Positions 19,702 to 28,725 of a DNA stretch of 64,000 bases are shown here, piece by piece. The notes beneath the pieces were generated by a model. The model searched no databases and was not told the DNA's origin. It saw nothing but the letters and a program-made list of their open reading frames with translations. The first letter of the stretch is position 1. The number at the start of each line of letters is the position of its first letter. Location: assembly GCA_015062605.1 (NCBI GenBank), contig SUUI01000003.1:101353-165352 (forward strand), read 5' to 3'. Origin of the DNA: Eggerthellaceae bacterium (lineage in GTDB: Bacteria > Actinomycetota > Coriobacteriia > Coriobacteriales > Eggerthellaceae). The translations under genes were made by a program, and so were the position numbers.

Positions 19702-20904
19702 ATGAATGTTCTGGTCATCAACGCAGGCTCGTCCTCATTGAAATACCAGTTGATCAACGTCGAAACCCAGCGCGTTTTAGCAAAGGGTGTTTGCGAGTGC
19801 GTCGGTTCTCCTGATTCTTTCCTTAAGCATGGCCTCGATGATAACGAGGTTAAGATCATGACCCAACTCGAGGATCACAATGCCGCTATGGCGCTTGTCC
19901 TCGAGAATCTCACTTCAGGTCCGAATAAAGCCATCGATTCGCTCGATGAGATAGGCGCAGTCGGTCATCGTATCGTGCAGGGTGGTAAATATTTCGATCG
20001 CTCGGTTTTAGTTGATGACGATGTCATTCAGAAGATCGACGAGCTTGCCGAGCTTGCTCCTCTGCACAATAAGCCTTCGCTCATGGGGATTTACGCATGC
20101 AGGGAACTCATGCCTGATGTTCCCCAGGTCGTAGTGTTCGATACTTCGTTCTTCCAGTCGCTTCAACCTTATGTGTATACGTATCCGATTCCACTCGAGC
20201 TTTCCCAGAAGTACTCCATTCGCAAGTATGGAGCACACGGCACATCTCATCGCTATATTGCGGAGCGTGCTGCCGTCGTGCTTGATGAGCCGCTCGACGA
20301 CTTGAAGCTCATCACATGCCATTTGGGCAATGGGTGCTCCGTATCAGCCATCGACCACGGCATCGCCATCGACACGTCGATGGGTTTAACGCCGCTTGAC
20401 GGTCTGATGATGGGTACACGTTGCGGCTCGATTGATCCCTCCATAGTGACCTTCCTGATGGAACATGAGGGGCTTTCCCCCGAAGAGATGAACACGCTTC
20501 TGAACAAGAAATCCGGCCTTTTAGGCATCTCAGGGATCTCCAATGACTTGCGTAGCGTGCGCGATGCCTCCGAAGCGGGTGACGAGCGTGCGATGCTTGC
20601 GTATGAGATGTATTCGTATTCGGTGAAGAAGTACATCGGCCAATACATGGCTGTCATGGGCGGCGTCGATGCCATCGTGCTTACGGCAGGAGTGGGCGAG
20701 AACTGCGCAAAGATGCGCAGGATGATCTTCTCGGGCTTACAGCCCCTCGGGATCGTGCTTGACGAGGAGCGGAATCGCGAGGTCGGATTCGAGCGCGAGA
20801 TCTCAACTGATGATTCCGATGTTTGCATCATCATCATACCTACGAACGAAGAGTACATGATCGCCCGTGACACCTACGAGATCATTCAAGAGGGCATCTA
20901 CTAG
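19702..20904 (+). CDS. ackA: Acetate kinase
   Basis: Converts acetyl phosphate plus ADP to acetate plus ATP, the ATP-yielding end of acetate fermentation. 400 residues. Signature VLVINAGSSSLKYQLI at the N-terminus, GHRIVQGG, the catalytic region VFDTSFFQSL, GAHGTSHRYI, LGNGCSVSAI and TAGVGEN near the C-terminus. Strong ribosome site AGAAGGAG before ATG 19702. A T/A-rich stretch at 19661-19680 may hold the promoter (TAAAAT at 19666), without a clear -35. Its usual partner pta lies just downstream but on the other strand. Confidence 0.97.
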   Translation: MNVLVINAGSSSLKYQLINVETQRVLAKGVCECVGSPDSFLKHGLDDNEVKIMTQLEDHNAAMALVLENLTSGPNKAIDSLDEIGAVGHRIVQGGKYFDRSVLVDDDVIQKIDELAELAPLHNKPSLMGIYACRELMPDVPQVVVFDTSFFQSLQPYVYTYPIPLELSQKYSIRKYGAHGTSHRYIAERAAVVLDEPLDDLKLITCHLGNGCSVSAIDHGIAIDTSMGLTPLDGLMMGTRCGSIDPSIVTFLMEHEGLSPEEMNTLLNKKSGLLGISGISNDLRSVRDASEAGDERAMLAYEMYSYSVKKYIGQYMAVMGGVDAIVLTAGVGENCAKMRRMIFSGLQPLGIVLDEERNREVGFEREISTDDSDVCIIIIPTNEEYMIARDTYEIIQEGIY

Positions 20905-20935
20905 CGAGCGCAAGACCTATACTTATTGCAATGCA

Positions 20936-20956
20936 AAGGCCCCTTTCGGGGCCTTA
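20936..20956. terminator. Bidirectional terminator between ackA and pta
   Basis: AAGGCCCC (20936-20943) pairs with GGGGCCTT (20948-20955) around a TTTC loop, between the convergent stops. Confidence 0.75.
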
Positions 20957-20984
20957 TTGCTTGTATTGTTGTCTCGTTACTGCG

Positions 20985-21983
20985 CTATTCCTTGTCACGT
21001 GCTTGCGCTTGGACGCATGTGATGGCGATAACGCCAGCGATATCAGCGGCCGAGCATCCACGTGAAAGGTCGTTCACGGGAGCAGCGAGCCCTTGTGTGA
21101 GAGGACCATACGCTTCTGCGTGAGCAAGGCGCTGCACGAGTTTGTAGCCGATATTGCCTGCATCGAGGTCGGGGAAGATGAGCACATTGGCTTTGCCGGC
21201 GACAGGGGATTCGGGTGCTTTCGAGGCACCGACTTCTGGAACGATCGCTGCATCGAGCTGAAGCTCGCCGTCCAGTAGGATTTCAGGGGCAAGCTCTTTT
21301 GCGATTCGGGTTGCCTCGACGACTTTGGCAGTCTCATCGTTTTTAGCGGAGCCGTAGCTTGAATGAGACAGCATTGCGACGATAGGTTCGGTCCCGATGA
21401 TGGATTTCCAAGTCTTCGCTGAATTCACTGAGATGTGGGCGAGGCGCTCGGCATCAGGTTGCACTTCAAGACCGCAATCAGAGAAGAGGAAGGTTCCGTT
21501 CTCTCCAAATGTGCAATCGGGGACGACCATCACGAAATAGGAGCTCACAAGCTTGACTCCTGGTTGCGTGCGGAGTATCTGGAGGGACGGACGAAGCACG
21601 TCGCCTGTTGCATTGCAGGCTCCAGCCACCATGCCATCCGCTCGTCCGGTTTTCACCATCATGACGCCGAAGTATAAGACGCTATCGATGAGCGAGTAGG
21701 CTTTCTCTAAGGTAACACCCTTATGGGCTCGCAGCTCTGCGAGCTTTCCCGCAAACTCATCACGCAATTCGGACGTTTTCGGATTGATGACGGTTGCGTC
21801 GGCAATGTCGATGCCCGACTGTTCGATTTCAGTCGGATCGCCGAGTATGATCAGGCTGGCGTAACCTTGATCAAGCACGATTTTCGCTGCTTCAAGCGTG
21901 CGGATATCGTTTCCCTCCGGTAAGACGATGGTCTTCTTGTCGGTTTTCGCTTGTGCGATCATGGAATCTAAGAAGCGGGTCAT
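20985..21983 (-). CDS. pta: Phosphate acetyltransferase
   Basis: Converts acetyl-CoA plus phosphate to acetyl phosphate, feeding acetate kinase. 332 residues, the short class without the N-terminal regulatory domain. Typical strings: KTIVLPEGNDIRTLEAA at the N-terminus, GRADGMVAGACNATGDVLRP in the middle, MLSHSSYGSA, and NVLIFPDLDAGNIGYKLVQR near the C-terminus. AAAGGAA lies upstream of the minus-strand ATG. The gene is convergent with ackA instead of forming an operon with it. Confidence 0.95.
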   Translation of the reverse strand: MTRFLDSMIAQAKTDKKTIVLPEGNDIRTLEAAKIVLDQGYASLIILGDPTEIEQSGIDIADATVINPKTSELRDEFAGKLAELRAHKGVTLEKAYSLIDSVLYFGVMMVKTGRADGMVAGACNATGDVLRPSLQILRTQPGVKLVSSYFVMVVPDCTFGENGTFLFSDCGLEVQPDAERLAHISVNSAKTWKSIIGTEPIVAMLSHSSYGSAKNDETAKVVEATRIAKELAPEILLDGELQLDAAIVPEVGASKAPESPVAGKANVLIFPDLDAGNIGYKLVQRLAHAEAYGPLTQGLAAPVNDLSRGCSAADIAGVIAITCVQAQARDKE

Positions 21984-22057
21984 GAGTATTCCTTTCCTCG
22001 GTTATCTGAAGTTTATCTGAATATTTCAATAATCCCAATCATCATTCTCTAAGAGGA

Positions 22058-22063
22058 TACAAT
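22058..22063 (+). promoter_or_regulatory. Candidate -10 box of glf
   Basis: TACAAT about 55 bases before the glf start, in the gap between the divergent pta and glf genes. No good -35 is visible. Confidence 0.3.
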
Positions 22064-22118
22064 GCATAGCGGATGCATCGGATGCGTCTGTTTTCATGCG
22101 ATTAGTGAGAGGGTACCC

Positions 22119-23333
22119 ATGGCAGTTCGTTACGCTGATTTTAAAGATGTCGATATCACTTCCTTCGATGTCTTAGTTGTTGGCAGCGGTTTCGCAGGCA
22201 GCGTTATCGCCCGAGAGATGGCCGAACGCGGCGAAAAGCGCGTTTTGATCATTGAGAAACGCTCCCATATCGGCGGCAACATGTATGATTCATACGACGA
22301 TGCAGGCATCCTTATCCATAACTATGGTCCGCATATCTTCCATACCAATGACAAGCGTGCGTTCGATTACGTTTGCCGTTTCACGGAGTGGCGAGACTAT
22401 CAGCATGAAGTCCTTTCAAATTGGTATGGCACATACATGCCGGTACCGTTCAATAAGAATTCCATGCGCATCGTCTTCGGTCCCGAGAAGGCACAGAAGT
22501 ATATTGAGAAACTCATTGATACCTTCGGTGACGAGCGCAAAGTTACCATTAACGAGCTGCGTTCGCAGGACGACGCTGATCTCGCCGAGATTGCCGACTT
22601 CGTGTACAAGAACGTATTTTTGTATTACACGCAAAAGCAGTGGGGTCTTACCCCCGAAGAGGTCGATCCTTCGGTTACGGCGCGCGTACCCGTATTCATC
22701 TCCGAGGACAACCGCTATTTCCAAGATGCATACCAAGGCATGCCCGCGCATGGATATACGCCGCTTTTCGAGAATATGCTCGACCACGAGAACATCACCG
22801 TGTGTTTAGACACCGAGGCGGAAAGCGTATTCGAGCTCGTATTCGAAAGCAGGGCTGAGGATGCGCCGCTGCAATCCATTCGAGTTAAGGACGTAGATTT
22901 CACAAACCCGATCATCTACACCGGTCCTTTGGACGAGCTCTTCCTCTCGCGTTTCGGGCGTCTTCCGTATAGAAGCCTTGATTTTGACTTCGAAACCTTG
23001 GAGCAAGAAGTGTATCAGCCTTGCGGTACCGTTAACTACACCGTCACGGAAGACTTCACACGCATCACCGAGTTCAAATACCTGACCGGGCAGCAAAGCC
23101 CTCGTACGACCATAATGCGCGAGTACAGCAAAGTCTATGAGGACCCGATGACCCAAACGCCGTATTATGCCATCATCAATGATGAGAACAATGCTCATTA
23201 CCAACGCTATAAGAGCCTTACCGATCATCTTCCGAATTTCTATGCATTAGGTCGTTTGGCGGAGTACCGCTATTACAACATGGACGTGATCATCGGGCGC
23301 GCGCTTGCGCTTGCTGACGAATTGCTGAAGTAA
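22119..23333 (+). CDS. glf: UDP-galactopyranose mutase
   Basis: Flavoenzyme that converts UDP-galactopyranose to UDP-galactofuranose for cell-surface glycans. 404 residues from ATG 22119, which has GAGAGGG upstream; an earlier ATG at 22062 adds 19 residues unlike the family. FAD-binding DVLVVGSGFAGSVIARE, then EKRSHIGGN, YGPHIFHTND, the YTQKQWG substrate loop and the C-terminal GRLAEYRYYNMD with the FAD-contacting stretch. The next gene, a glycosyltransferase, begins two bases after the stop. Confidence 0.95.
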   Translation: MAVRYADFKDVDITSFDVLVVGSGFAGSVIAREMAERGEKRVLIIEKRSHIGGNMYDSYDDAGILIHNYGPHIFHTNDKRAFDYVCRFTEWRDYQHEVLSNWYGTYMPVPFNKNSMRIVFGPEKAQKYIEKLIDTFGDERKVTINELRSQDDADLAEIADFVYKNVFLYYTQKQWGLTPEEVDPSVTARVPVFISEDNRYFQDAYQGMPAHGYTPLFENMLDHENITVCLDTEAESVFELVFESRAEDAPLQSIRVKDVDFTNPIIYTGPLDELFLSRFGRLPYRSLDFDFETLEQEVYQPCGTVNYTVTEDFTRITEFKYLTGQQSPRTTIMREYSKVYEDPMTQTPYYAIINDENNAHYQRYKSLTDHLPNFYALGRLAEYRYYNMDVIIGRALALADELLK

Positions 23334-23335
23334 CG

Positions 23336-24370
23336 ATGCTCAGGTATTCCAAAAGCGTTACATTCGCTGTACCGTGTTACAACTCGGCAGAGTATATGGA
23401 CACATGCATCGAGTCCATCCTGAAATGCGGTGACGATATCGAGATCATCATCGTTGACGATGGGTCGACCAAAGACGAAACTCCCAGAAAAGCGGACGAG
23501 TGGGCGGAGAAGTATCCGACCGTCATCCGTGCGATTCATCAGGAAAACGCTGGTCATGGCGGTGCGGTCAACACTGGCCTTTTGAATGCTCGTGGGCGAT
23601 ACTTCAAAGTCGTTGATTCTGACGATTGGCTGGATGAGGAAGCCATGCAAAAGGTCATGGCATATATCCGCCCGCAGTGCGAGCTCCATTATCCGACTGA
23701 TCTTGTAGTAGCGAACTATGTGTATGAGAAGGTTCACGAGAACAAGCGCACCGTCATGCACTATCGCAACGTGTTTCCCCAAGAGGACCAATTCACGTGG
23801 GACGATATTGGCCATTTCCATGCGAGCCAGTATCTTTTAATGCATTCTGTGTTCTACCGAACCGACTTGTTGCGCGATATGAACTTGAAGTTGCCCGAGC
23901 ATTGCTTCTATGTGGATAACATCTTCGTATATGCACCGTTGCCCAAGGTCAGAACAATCTATTACATCGATGCTGATGCGTATCGGTATTACATCGGCAG
24001 AGAAGGCCAGAGCGTGAACGAAGACGTCATGAAGTCTCGTATCGACCAGCAGATTACCATCACGAAGGTCATGATCGATGCTGCGCAGCTCCCCGACGAT
24101 GTAGAGAGCAAGGATCTCGAGCGCTATATGGAGAATTACCTTTCGATGATGATGTGCATCTGTTCGATATTCTTACGTATGATCGATACAGATGAGGCAG
24201 AGGTAAAGCGAAAAGAAATCTGGAACTACCTAAAAGAGCACAATCCGAAATGCTATAAGAGTGTACGCCGCCACCTCATCAATAGATTTACAAATATTCC
24301 TTCTGCTTTGGGCCGTAAGGCGGGAATCGCTGGTTACCGTATCGCTCAGAAGATCTTCAAGTTCAACTAA
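23336..24370 (+). CDS. Glycosyltransferase family 2
   Basis: GT-A fold glycosyltransferase (344 residues) that presumably uses a nucleotide sugar to build a surface glycan. VTFAVPCYNSAEYMDTCI opens the domain, IIIVDDGSTKDET gives the nucleotide-binding aspartates, and VVDSDDW the DXD-type metal site. After about residue 230 come helices and a basic amphipathic C-terminus (SVRRHLINRF...KIFKFN) that could bind the membrane. Two bases separate it from glf. Use of UDP-galactofuranose as donor is a reasonable guess from this coupling, not shown by the sequence. Confidence 0.88.
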   Translation: MLRYSKSVTFAVPCYNSAEYMDTCIESILKCGDDIEIIIVDDGSTKDETPRKADEWAEKYPTVIRAIHQENAGHGGAVNTGLLNARGRYFKVVDSDDWLDEEAMQKVMAYIRPQCELHYPTDLVVANYVYEKVHENKRTVMHYRNVFPQEDQFTWDDIGHFHASQYLLMHSVFYRTDLLRDMNLKLPEHCFYVDNIFVYAPLPKVRTIYYIDADAYRYYIGREGQSVNEDVMKSRIDQQITITKVMIDAAQLPDDVESKDLERYMENYLSMMMCICSIFLRMIDTDEAEVKRKEIWNYLKEHNPKCYKSVRRHLINRFTNIPSALGRKAGIAGYRIAQKIFKFN

Positions 24371-24398
24371 CGAATGGCTTTAATACCCAATAAAGAAG

Positions 24399-24423
24399 AT
24401 GCCCCGATTACGGGGCATTGTTA
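24399..24423. terminator. Bidirectional terminator, glycosyltransferase / aminotransferase-like gene
   Basis: ATGCCCCG (24399-24406) and CGGGGCAT (24411-24418) form a perfect stem; T-rich sequence follows on both strands (TGTTAATTT on plus, CTTCTTTA on minus). Confidence 0.75.
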
Positions 24424-24448
24424 ATTTGGGTTTGCGATTGCCGTTTTG

Positions 24449-25618
24449 CTATAAGAGGTCGTCTTCCTCTTCGTAGCCGAAGATAACCTTCCTCATGCCC
24501 GTGATGAGTTGTTCGTTCTCGTCGTGAGTGCGCACTGATACGCAGAAACAGCGGTTGTCGGGTAGACCCGGGGTATTCTGGAGCGTGCGAACCATGAAGC
24601 CCGAGAGTTGTAGTCTATGCATCAGGTCATTTACATCTCGCACGCCTAAATCGAGACCTGCTTCGTTGTTGAACGAGCACAGAACGTAATTCGCTTCAGC
24701 GGGGAAGATCTTCACGCCGGGGATGAGGTTGAGCATGCACTGCATCCAGGGGATTTCAACTTCGAGCAAATCGCGGGCGCGTTCAATGTACGCCCCTTGG
24801 TTCAGTATATGATCGGCAAGCGCTTCTCCAAACATGCTTACGTTCGTATTGTCGAAGAACTGCTCGATTTGCGCGATGGTATCTGGATGCGCAACGCAAT
24901 AGCTTATTGGGATTCCAGGAATCGCGAAAGTGTTGCAGAGTGAACGGATGACAATGAGGTTTCGGTATTGCCGCGTAAGCCCGATCATCGATTCGCCACC
25001 TAAGGTAAGCTCTATGCCGCTTTCATCGAGAATCACCCATTTGCAGTTCTGCAGATACTTAATCAGCGTCGGCTTTGCGAGGAGGCGGCTCGTGGGATAG
25101 CACGGGTTAGCCAATATCGCTGCATCGAATTCGATGCCGTTGTTTCGTGCGATGATCGGGTCTGGAACGATGAAGCTTGATGGACTTGTGATCTCGGAGA
25201 TCATATGCCCTGCGTTGGTGATCGCCAATGCATATTCCGCTGGGCCAGGTGTCGTGATGCCGACGGTACATGGCTGATATGTTTGTGCGACAGCACGAAT
25301 CATCTCATCAACGCTTGTCCCGCATAGAAATGATTCTACTGGTAGATTGAAATACCTTGAGAAAGTCGTTCTTAACGCATGGGAATCGCGATCGGGGAGA
25401 TAAGCGTGCTCGCCACGCTCCATTGCAGCAACGATAGCATCAGTGAACTCTCGCGGCGTTCCAAGAGGGTTGCTCGCGGTTGAGAAGTCTATCCAAGTGA
25501 ATTCGCTCCGCAGATCTGCTGGCGGAGGGAGAATCGTTTCGGGGGGCTGTACAGCTGCATCCCGAACGTTGTCGTCCATCATGAAATCATATGCTTCGAA
25601 CGGCTCGTAGGAATCCAT
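24449..25618 (-). CDS. Class I/II aminotransferase-like protein lacking the PLP lysine
   Basis: 389 residues, fold type I, closest in pattern to HisC (histidinol-phosphate aminotransferase) and CobD (threonine-phosphate decarboxylase). Family landmarks: DFSTASNPLGTP (residues 44-55), TPGPAEYALAITNAGH (123-138), NPCYPTSR in place of NPNNPTG (171-178), the PLP-nitrogen aspartate D198 in ILDES, and a late VSVRT. The usual SLTK-YAxPGLRLGY segment reads SLCNTFAIPGIPISY (226-240): asparagine 229 (codon 24934-24932) stands where the Schiff-base lysine belongs, and the PLP-phosphate arginine is proline. It may be a non-catalytic relative or have changed chemistry. The gene is single, between two plus-strand units. 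Confidence 0.8.
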   Translation of the reverse strand: MDSYEPFEAYDFMMDDNVRDAAVQPPETILPPPADLRSEFTWIDFSTASNPLGTPREFTDAIVAAMERGEHAYLPDRDSHALRTTFSRYFNLPVESFLCGTSVDEMIRAVAQTYQPCTVGITTPGPAEYALAITNAGHMISEITSPSSFIVPDPIIARNNGIEFDAAILANPCYPTSRLLAKPTLIKYLQNCKWVILDESGIELTLGGESMIGLTRQYRNLIVIRSLCNTFAIPGIPISYCVAHPDTIAQIEQFFDNTNVSMFGEALADHILNQGAYIERARDLLEVEIPWMQCMLNLIPGVKIFPAEANYVLCSFNNEAGLDLGVRDVNDLMHRLQLSGFMVRTLQNTPGLPDNRCFCVSVRTHDENEQLITGMRKVIFGYEEEDDLL

Positions 25619-25755
25619 GCGTTATACCTGATAAATCGCTATAGGGGATAGGGTGGTGAGGGCATCAATTCTACACCAAGTCATTCACATGCATCAAGCA
25701 CGTGCCGAACGCCAAAATACCAGAATGATTCGGCTCTATTTGCTCATGTATACCG

Positions 25756-25761
25756 TATAAT
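25756..25761 (+). promoter_or_regulatory. -10 box of ileS
   Basis: Perfect TATAAT about 50 bases before the chosen ileS start; no convincing -35. No T-box-like leader fits in the remaining space. Confidence 0.5.
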
Positions 25762-25810
25762 TAATCAGTTGTGCAAATATAGTGATTTATACAAAGGGGT
25801 TGTGATCTAC

Positions 25811-28657
25811 GTGGCCAATAGTTACAAAGACACGATGAACCTTCCGAAGACCGATTTCGCGATGAGGGCGAACCTCCCGCAGAATGAGCCTGCGCGCCTT
25901 GCAAAATGGGATGATGAGCAGATTTACTGGCGCGTCATCGAGAAGAACAAGGATGGTAAGCCATTCGTATTGCATGATGGCCCTCCGTATGCGAACGGTC
26001 CGATACACATCGGCCATGCATTCAACAAGATCTTAAAGGACTTCGTATTGAAGAGCCATGCGCAGCGCGGCTATTTTACACCATACATTCCCGGTTGGGA
26101 TTGCCACGGTCAGCCGATCGAGCATATGGTCGAGGAGACGCTCGGGACAGAGCAGTTCCGCAAGACCTCTCAGCCTGAGATTCGCAGGCTTTGCCGCGAA
26201 TGGGCTGAGAAATACGTTGGTGTGCAGCGCGATGGCTTTAAGCGCCTCGGCGTGAATGCCGACTGGGAGCATCCCTATCTTACGTTCATCCCGAATTTCG
26301 AGGCGGGCAACGTCGAGATTTTCAAAACGATGTATTTAGACGGCGCAATCTACCGCGGTCGTAAACCAATCCATTGGTGCTCGCATTGCCACACGGCTCT
26401 CGCTGAGGCCGAAATCGAGTACGGCGATGAGGTCAGCCCAGCCATCTTCGTTCGCTTCGAGATGACTACGGTCCCCGAAGGTCTTGAGGATTATGCTGGC
26501 AAGCTCGATGTTGCCATTTGGACCACGACGCCTTGGACGCTTCCTGCCGACGATGCGGTCATTCTGCATCCTGAGGCAGATTATGTTGCCGTTGTCCATG
26601 AGGGTCGTGCGATCATCATGGCGAAAGCGTTAATCGAGAAGATTCTCGCCAAATTCGGCTGGGAAGGAGATCGGCTTGTCGAAGGTTGGTCTGCGACGGG
26701 TGTGGAGCTTTGCGGTAACCGCTATAAGCAACCCATCTTCGGCGATCAAGGTGAGGAGGGCGCATTCATCTATGCTGATTATGTCACGCTCGATGACGGA
26801 ACGGGCATCGTTCACTGCGCGCCTGGTCATGGCGCTGATGACTACCTCGCAGGCAATAAGTTCGGCATTCCGGTAATCATGCCGGTTGACGATGATGGCA
26901 AGTTCTATGTTGGTGAAAGCATCGGAACTGGCGGTCCATGGTCCGGCATGGATGCTAATGAGGCCAATCCCCACATCATCGAGTGGCTTAATGATCGTGG
27001 CATGCTGATAATGCATGAGGATATTAGCCATAGCTATCCGCATTGCTGGCGTTGCCATGAGCCTGTGATCTTCCGCGCTACCGACCAATGGTTCGTTTCC
27101 ATGGATGATACGAACCTTCGTGATAAGGCGCTTGATGCCATCAACACGAAGGTACAGTGGATTCCCGCTTGGGCATCCAACAGAATCGGCTCCATGGTTG
27201 CCGAGCGTCCCGATTGGTGCATCTCTCGTCAGCGTTCTTGGGGCGTGCCTATTCCCGTTTTCAAGTGCGCTAAATGCGGTGAGACCGTTGCCGACGAGGC
27301 CACGTTCGATGCTGTCATCGATCTGTTCTATACCGATGGCGCCGACGCATGGTTCACTAAGAAACCATCCGAATATCTACCAGAAAATACTTGCTGTGCT
27401 AAGTGTGGTGCGGGAGTGGACCAGCTCGTACCGGAGAAGGACATCCTGGATGTGTGGTGGGAGAGCGGTGTCACGCACACAAGCGTGTGCAAGCATCGTT
27501 CAGACGAAGGACTCACGTTCCCCGCTGACATGTATCTGGAAGGTTCCGACCAGCATCGTGGCTGGTTCCAGTCATCTTTGCTTACAAGCGTGGGAGCATA
27601 TGGTGTAGCACCCTATAAGTCCGTCATGCACTGCGGCTTTGTGGTCGACGAGCTTGGACGCAAGATGTCGAAATCGCTTGGCAATGGAGTCGACCCCGCT
27701 GAGGTTATGAACAAGTACGGAGCGGATGTTCTGCGTCTTTGGGTTGCAAGCGTCGATTACTCTCAAGATGTAAGTATCGGCGAGAACATCTTGAAGCAGG
27801 TTTCAGATGCGTATCGTAAGATTCGCAACTCCATCCGCTTCTTGCTCGGCTCTCTCGATGATTTCGATGATACGCTCGCCATCACTTCATGGGATGATCT
27901 GGAGCCTGTTGACAAATACGTCATGTTCAAAACGAAGAGGTTCTTATCTGACGTTGAAGCCGCATACGATACGTACCGATTCAACACCGTATATCGTTTG
28001 GCCTATGACTTCGTGAATGAATTGTCGAGCGTCTACCTTGACATTACCAAGGACCGGTTGTATTCCGAAGCAGCCGATTCGCCTCGCCGCCGTGCAGCGC
28101 AGACCGTTCTGATGAACGTTCTCGAGGTGCTTGTGCGCGTGTTGACTCCTATCCTCACGTTTACGATGGATGAGATTTGGGAGCACTATCCGCCGAAGAT
28201 CCGTGAGGCATCTGGGCGTCCTGACAACGTCCAGCTGGCTGGCTGGCCTTCGGTTGATGATTTCGTTCCGAAATTCCCAGCAAATGCAGAGGATACACTC
28301 GAAGAGGACTTCAACGCCATCATGCACGTCCGCGATGTTGTGATGAAGGCGCTTGAAGATGCCCGCAATGCGAAGCTCATCAACAAGCCGCAGGAGGCTG
28401 TCGTCACCGTGACCGTTCCCGATGACGTGCTTTCCATCGTTGAGGCATATCCGAAAGCAGTTTTTGAAGAGCTCTTCATCGTAAGTGGTGTTGAGTTCGT
28501 TTTGGGAGATCTTGTCACTGCCGAGGTTTCCTTGGCAACGGGTGAGAAGTGCCCGCGTTGCTGGAACTATCGAACGCTTGGCGGCAACGCGAATTATCCT
28601 GATGTGTGCGAACGCTGTGGCGATGTGCTTGAGGCGATTGGATTTACTGCTTCGTAA
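25811..28657 (+). CDS. ileS: Isoleucyl-tRNA synthetase
   Basis: Class I aminoacyl-tRNA synthetase that charges tRNA-Ile. About 948 residues. HIGH motif as GPIHIGHA, editing domain around TTTPWTLPADDAV, WWESG/SDQHRGWFQSS in the core, KMSKS, and a C-terminal zinc-binding region with CPRCWNY and CERCGD pairs. I favour GTG 25811, which has AAAGGGG about 11 bases ahead; ATG 25835 is an alternative without a ribosome site, and a TTG at 25769 lies too close to the -10 box. lspA follows after 68 bases. Confidence 0.95.
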   Translation: MANSYKDTMNLPKTDFAMRANLPQNEPARLAKWDDEQIYWRVIEKNKDGKPFVLHDGPPYANGPIHIGHAFNKILKDFVLKSHAQRGYFTPYIPGWDCHGQPIEHMVEETLGTEQFRKTSQPEIRRLCREWAEKYVGVQRDGFKRLGVNADWEHPYLTFIPNFEAGNVEIFKTMYLDGAIYRGRKPIHWCSHCHTALAEAEIEYGDEVSPAIFVRFEMTTVPEGLEDYAGKLDVAIWTTTPWTLPADDAVILHPEADYVAVVHEGRAIIMAKALIEKILAKFGWEGDRLVEGWSATGVELCGNRYKQPIFGDQGEEGAFIYADYVTLDDGTGIVHCAPGHGADDYLAGNKFGIPVIMPVDDDGKFYVGESIGTGGPWSGMDANEANPHIIEWLNDRGMLIMHEDISHSYPHCWRCHEPVIFRATDQWFVSMDDTNLRDKALDAINTKVQWIPAWASNRIGSMVAERPDWCISRQRSWGVPIPVFKCAKCGETVADEATFDAVIDLFYTDGADAWFTKKPSEYLPENTCCAKCGAGVDQLVPEKDILDVWWESGVTHTSVCKHRSDEGLTFPADMYLEGSDQHRGWFQSSLLTSVGAYGVAPYKSVMHCGFVVDELGRKMSKSLGNGVDPAEVMNKYGADVLRLWVASVDYSQDVSIGENILKQVSDAYRKIRNSIRFLLGSLDDFDDTLAITSWDDLEPVDKYVMFKTKRFLSDVEAAYDTYRFNTVYRLAYDFVNELSSVYLDITKDRLYSEAADSPRRRAAQTVLMNVLEVLVRVLTPILTFTMDEIWEHYPPKIREASGRPDNVQLAGWPSVDDFVPKFPANAEDTLEEDFNAIMHVRDVVMKALEDARNAKLINKPQEAVVTVTVPDDVLSIVEAYPKAVFEELFIVSGVEFVLGDLVTAEVSLATGEKCPRCWNYRTLGGNANYPDVCERCGDVLEAIGFTAS

Positions 28658-28725
28658 CATGCGAGCAATTAGAGCATTCGAGTCGATGGTGAAGGAAAGA
28701 TAACGAGTTAACGGGGAGGTGGATT

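Noticed and set aside
25681..25811. T-box riboswitch ahead of ileS
   Set aside because: The -10 box is only about 50 bases from the start; no room for a T-box and no T-box sequence seen.
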